64,000 bases of DNA from Streptococcus sp. LPB0220 (GTDB taxonomy: Bacteria > Bacillota > Bacilli > Lactobacillales > Streptococcaceae), in NCBI RefSeq assembly GCF_008727815.1, contig NZ_CP044230.1, positions 852,001 to 916,000 of the forward strand. The letters are read 5' to 3'. Positions within the stretch are counted from its first letter, which is position 1; the number at the start of each line of letters is the position of its first letter. Below, in pieces: positions 63,333 through 64,000 of the stretch. Position numbers and translations under genes: made by a program. A model generated the notes under the pieces. The model was not told the DNA's origin, ran no database searches, and saw nothing but the letters and a program-made list of their open reading frames with translations.

Positions 63333-63842
63333 ATGAAACAGTTAACTGCTCGTGATATGGCACAAATTGCCATTGTTGCTGCGATTTATATCGTATTGAC
63401 CATTACCCCACCTCTCAATGCTATGGCCTATTATGGCTATCAATTCCGTGTTTCGGAAATGATGAATTTCTTAGCCTTCTACAATAAGAAGTACTTGATT
63501 GGGGTGACGCTTGGTTGTATGATTGCTAACTTATTTAGTTTTGGATGGATTGATGTCTTTGTCGGTGGAGGTTCAACCTTTGTCTTCTTAGGACTTGGAC
63601 TCATTCTATTTGGTCGATTCAAAAACAAGTTCTTGTTTGACGGTCTTATTCGCTTGGACCATTTCTTGTTTGCGATTTTCTTTTCCATCTCCATGTTTAC
63701 GATTGCCTTGGAACTTTATTACCTTCAAGGACAACCATTCTTCTATAACTGGTTGACCATGGGATTGGGTGAATTCGCATCCTTGATTTTTGGAGCAATT
63801 GTGATCAATCAACTTTCTAAACGGATCGATTTTACAAAATAA
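63333..63842 (+). CDS. queT: QueT family queuosine precursor transporter
   Basis: 169 residues with five or six transmembrane segments (TARDMAQIAIVAAIYIVLTITPPLNAMAY start). COG4708/QueT, the gene regulated by preQ1-II riboswitches. Presumed S-component of an ECF importer for a queuine precursor. Monocistronic. Confidence 0.92.
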   Translation: MKQLTARDMAQIAIVAAIYIVLTITPPLNAMAYYGYQFRVSEMMNFLAFYNKKYLIGVTLGCMIANLFSFGWIDVFVGGGSTFVFLGLGLILFGRFKNKFLFDGLIRLDHFLFAIFFSISMFTIALELYYLQGQPFFYNWLTMGLGEFASLIFGAIVINQLSKRIDFTK

Positions 63843-63845
63843 GAA

Positions 63846-63870
63846 AAAGGAGCTTTGGCTCCTTTTTTTA
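63846..63870 (+). terminator. Terminator of queT
   Basis: AAAAGGAGC, a TTTG loop, GCTCC and seven T. Confidence 0.9.
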
Positions 63871-63912
63871 ATGCTAAGAATGCAGTAAATTCAAGGCTAA
63901 ATTAAGATTTTA

Positions 63913-63921
63913 TGATAAAAT
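63913..63921 (+). promoter_or_regulatory. Extended -10 promoter of ligA
   Basis: TGATAAAAT at 63913-63921. Six bases separate it from ATG 63928. Confidence 0.5.
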
Positions 63922-63927
63922 AAGAAC

Positions 63928-64000
63928 ATGAAAACCAGAATGAAAGAATTAGTGGAATTACTCAATCGATATGCTTACGAGTATTACACAAAAGACGCTC
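63928..64000 (+). CDS. ligA: NAD-dependent DNA ligase LigA (5' part only)
   Basis: The first 24 codons (MKTRMKELVELLNRYAYEYY) match the Ia domain start of bacterial LigA, with the conserved Tyr pair that binds NMN. The gene runs off the window. An in-frame ATG at 63940 is an alternative start. No ribosome binding site is visible. Confidence 0.8.
   Translation, partial: MKTRMKELVELLNRYAYEYYTKDA

Noticed and set aside
1..64000. CRISPR arrays, tRNA/rRNA genes, prophage or integrative element ends
   Set aside because: Looked for regularly spaced direct repeats, CCA-ended cloverleaves and integrase-like genes; none could be supported.

Overview
The window is chromosomal DNA from a low-GC Gram-positive coccus of the genus Streptococcus. 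The evidence is the content and order of the genes: ciaR-ciaH, truB-ribF-spx, pst-phoU, a rhamnose-polysaccharide (rgp) locus, cmk-infC-rpmI-rplT, metK with an S-MK (SAM-III) riboswitch, and queT with a preQ1-II riboswitch. Extended -10 promoters (TGnTATAAT) are also frequent. The rgp locus and overall gene complement suit the sanguinis/mitis side of the genus (for example S. parasanguinis-like). The species is an inference, not something the sequence proves. No rRNA, tRNA, CRISPR array, prophage or complete insertion sequence was found. pcrA (left edge) and ligA (right edge) are cut by the window.

Layout. 1-10.7 kb: pcrA, an intergenic structured RNA or element, a DUF2130 protein, a hydrolase, an RclA-like flavoprotein on the minus strand, then truB, ribF, spx, UPF0223, an inositol-phosphatase-family gene and rsmF. 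10.7-18.4 kb: phosphate uptake operon pstS-C-A-B1-B2-phoU, in which pstB2 is split by an in-frame amber codon, then pepN. 18.5-22.4 kb: an accessory signalling module, with a GHKL kinase and LytTR regulator diverging from a two-gene ABC exporter and a previously unlisted 24-residue ORF; three direct repeats sit in the divergent promoter. 22.4-28 kb: bioY with a probable BirA operator, a Gly/Gln-rich membrane protein behind a triple CiaR box, ciaRH, a glyoxalase-family gene and pgdA. 28-30 kb (minus strand): a DEAD-box helicase and a Gfo/Idh/MocA oxidoreductase.

30-48 kb is the cell-wall polysaccharide region. It contains a GtrB-like glucosyltransferase, rfbD, a flippase-type membrane protein, three glycosyltransferases with a DUF2304 partner, rgpA-B-C-D, a GT4 glycosyltransferase in the rgpE position, rgpF, a DUF2142 membrane protein and a GacH/SccH-like glycerol-phosphate transferase. 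Very AT-rich blocks flank a core of normal composition, which suggests mosaic exchange of side-chain genes. 48-64 kb is mostly housekeeping: ebsA, ferredoxin, a LysM protein, cmk, infC-rpmI-rplT, comEB, three tandem related membrane proteins, metK, murA, a GNAT acetyltransferase, an SpxR-like regulator, map, a YihY-family protein, a MarR regulator with a B3/4-domain protein, gtrA, queT and the start of ligA.

Three copies of a ~180-bp terminally inverted intergenic repeat occur at gene 3' ends. One of them supplies the stop codon and terminator of ribF. The observations most worth follow-up are the nested-helix RNA at 1922-2059, the LytTR/ABC/small-peptide module, the interrupted pstB2, the triple CiaR box, and the tandem family of 4-TM proteins.
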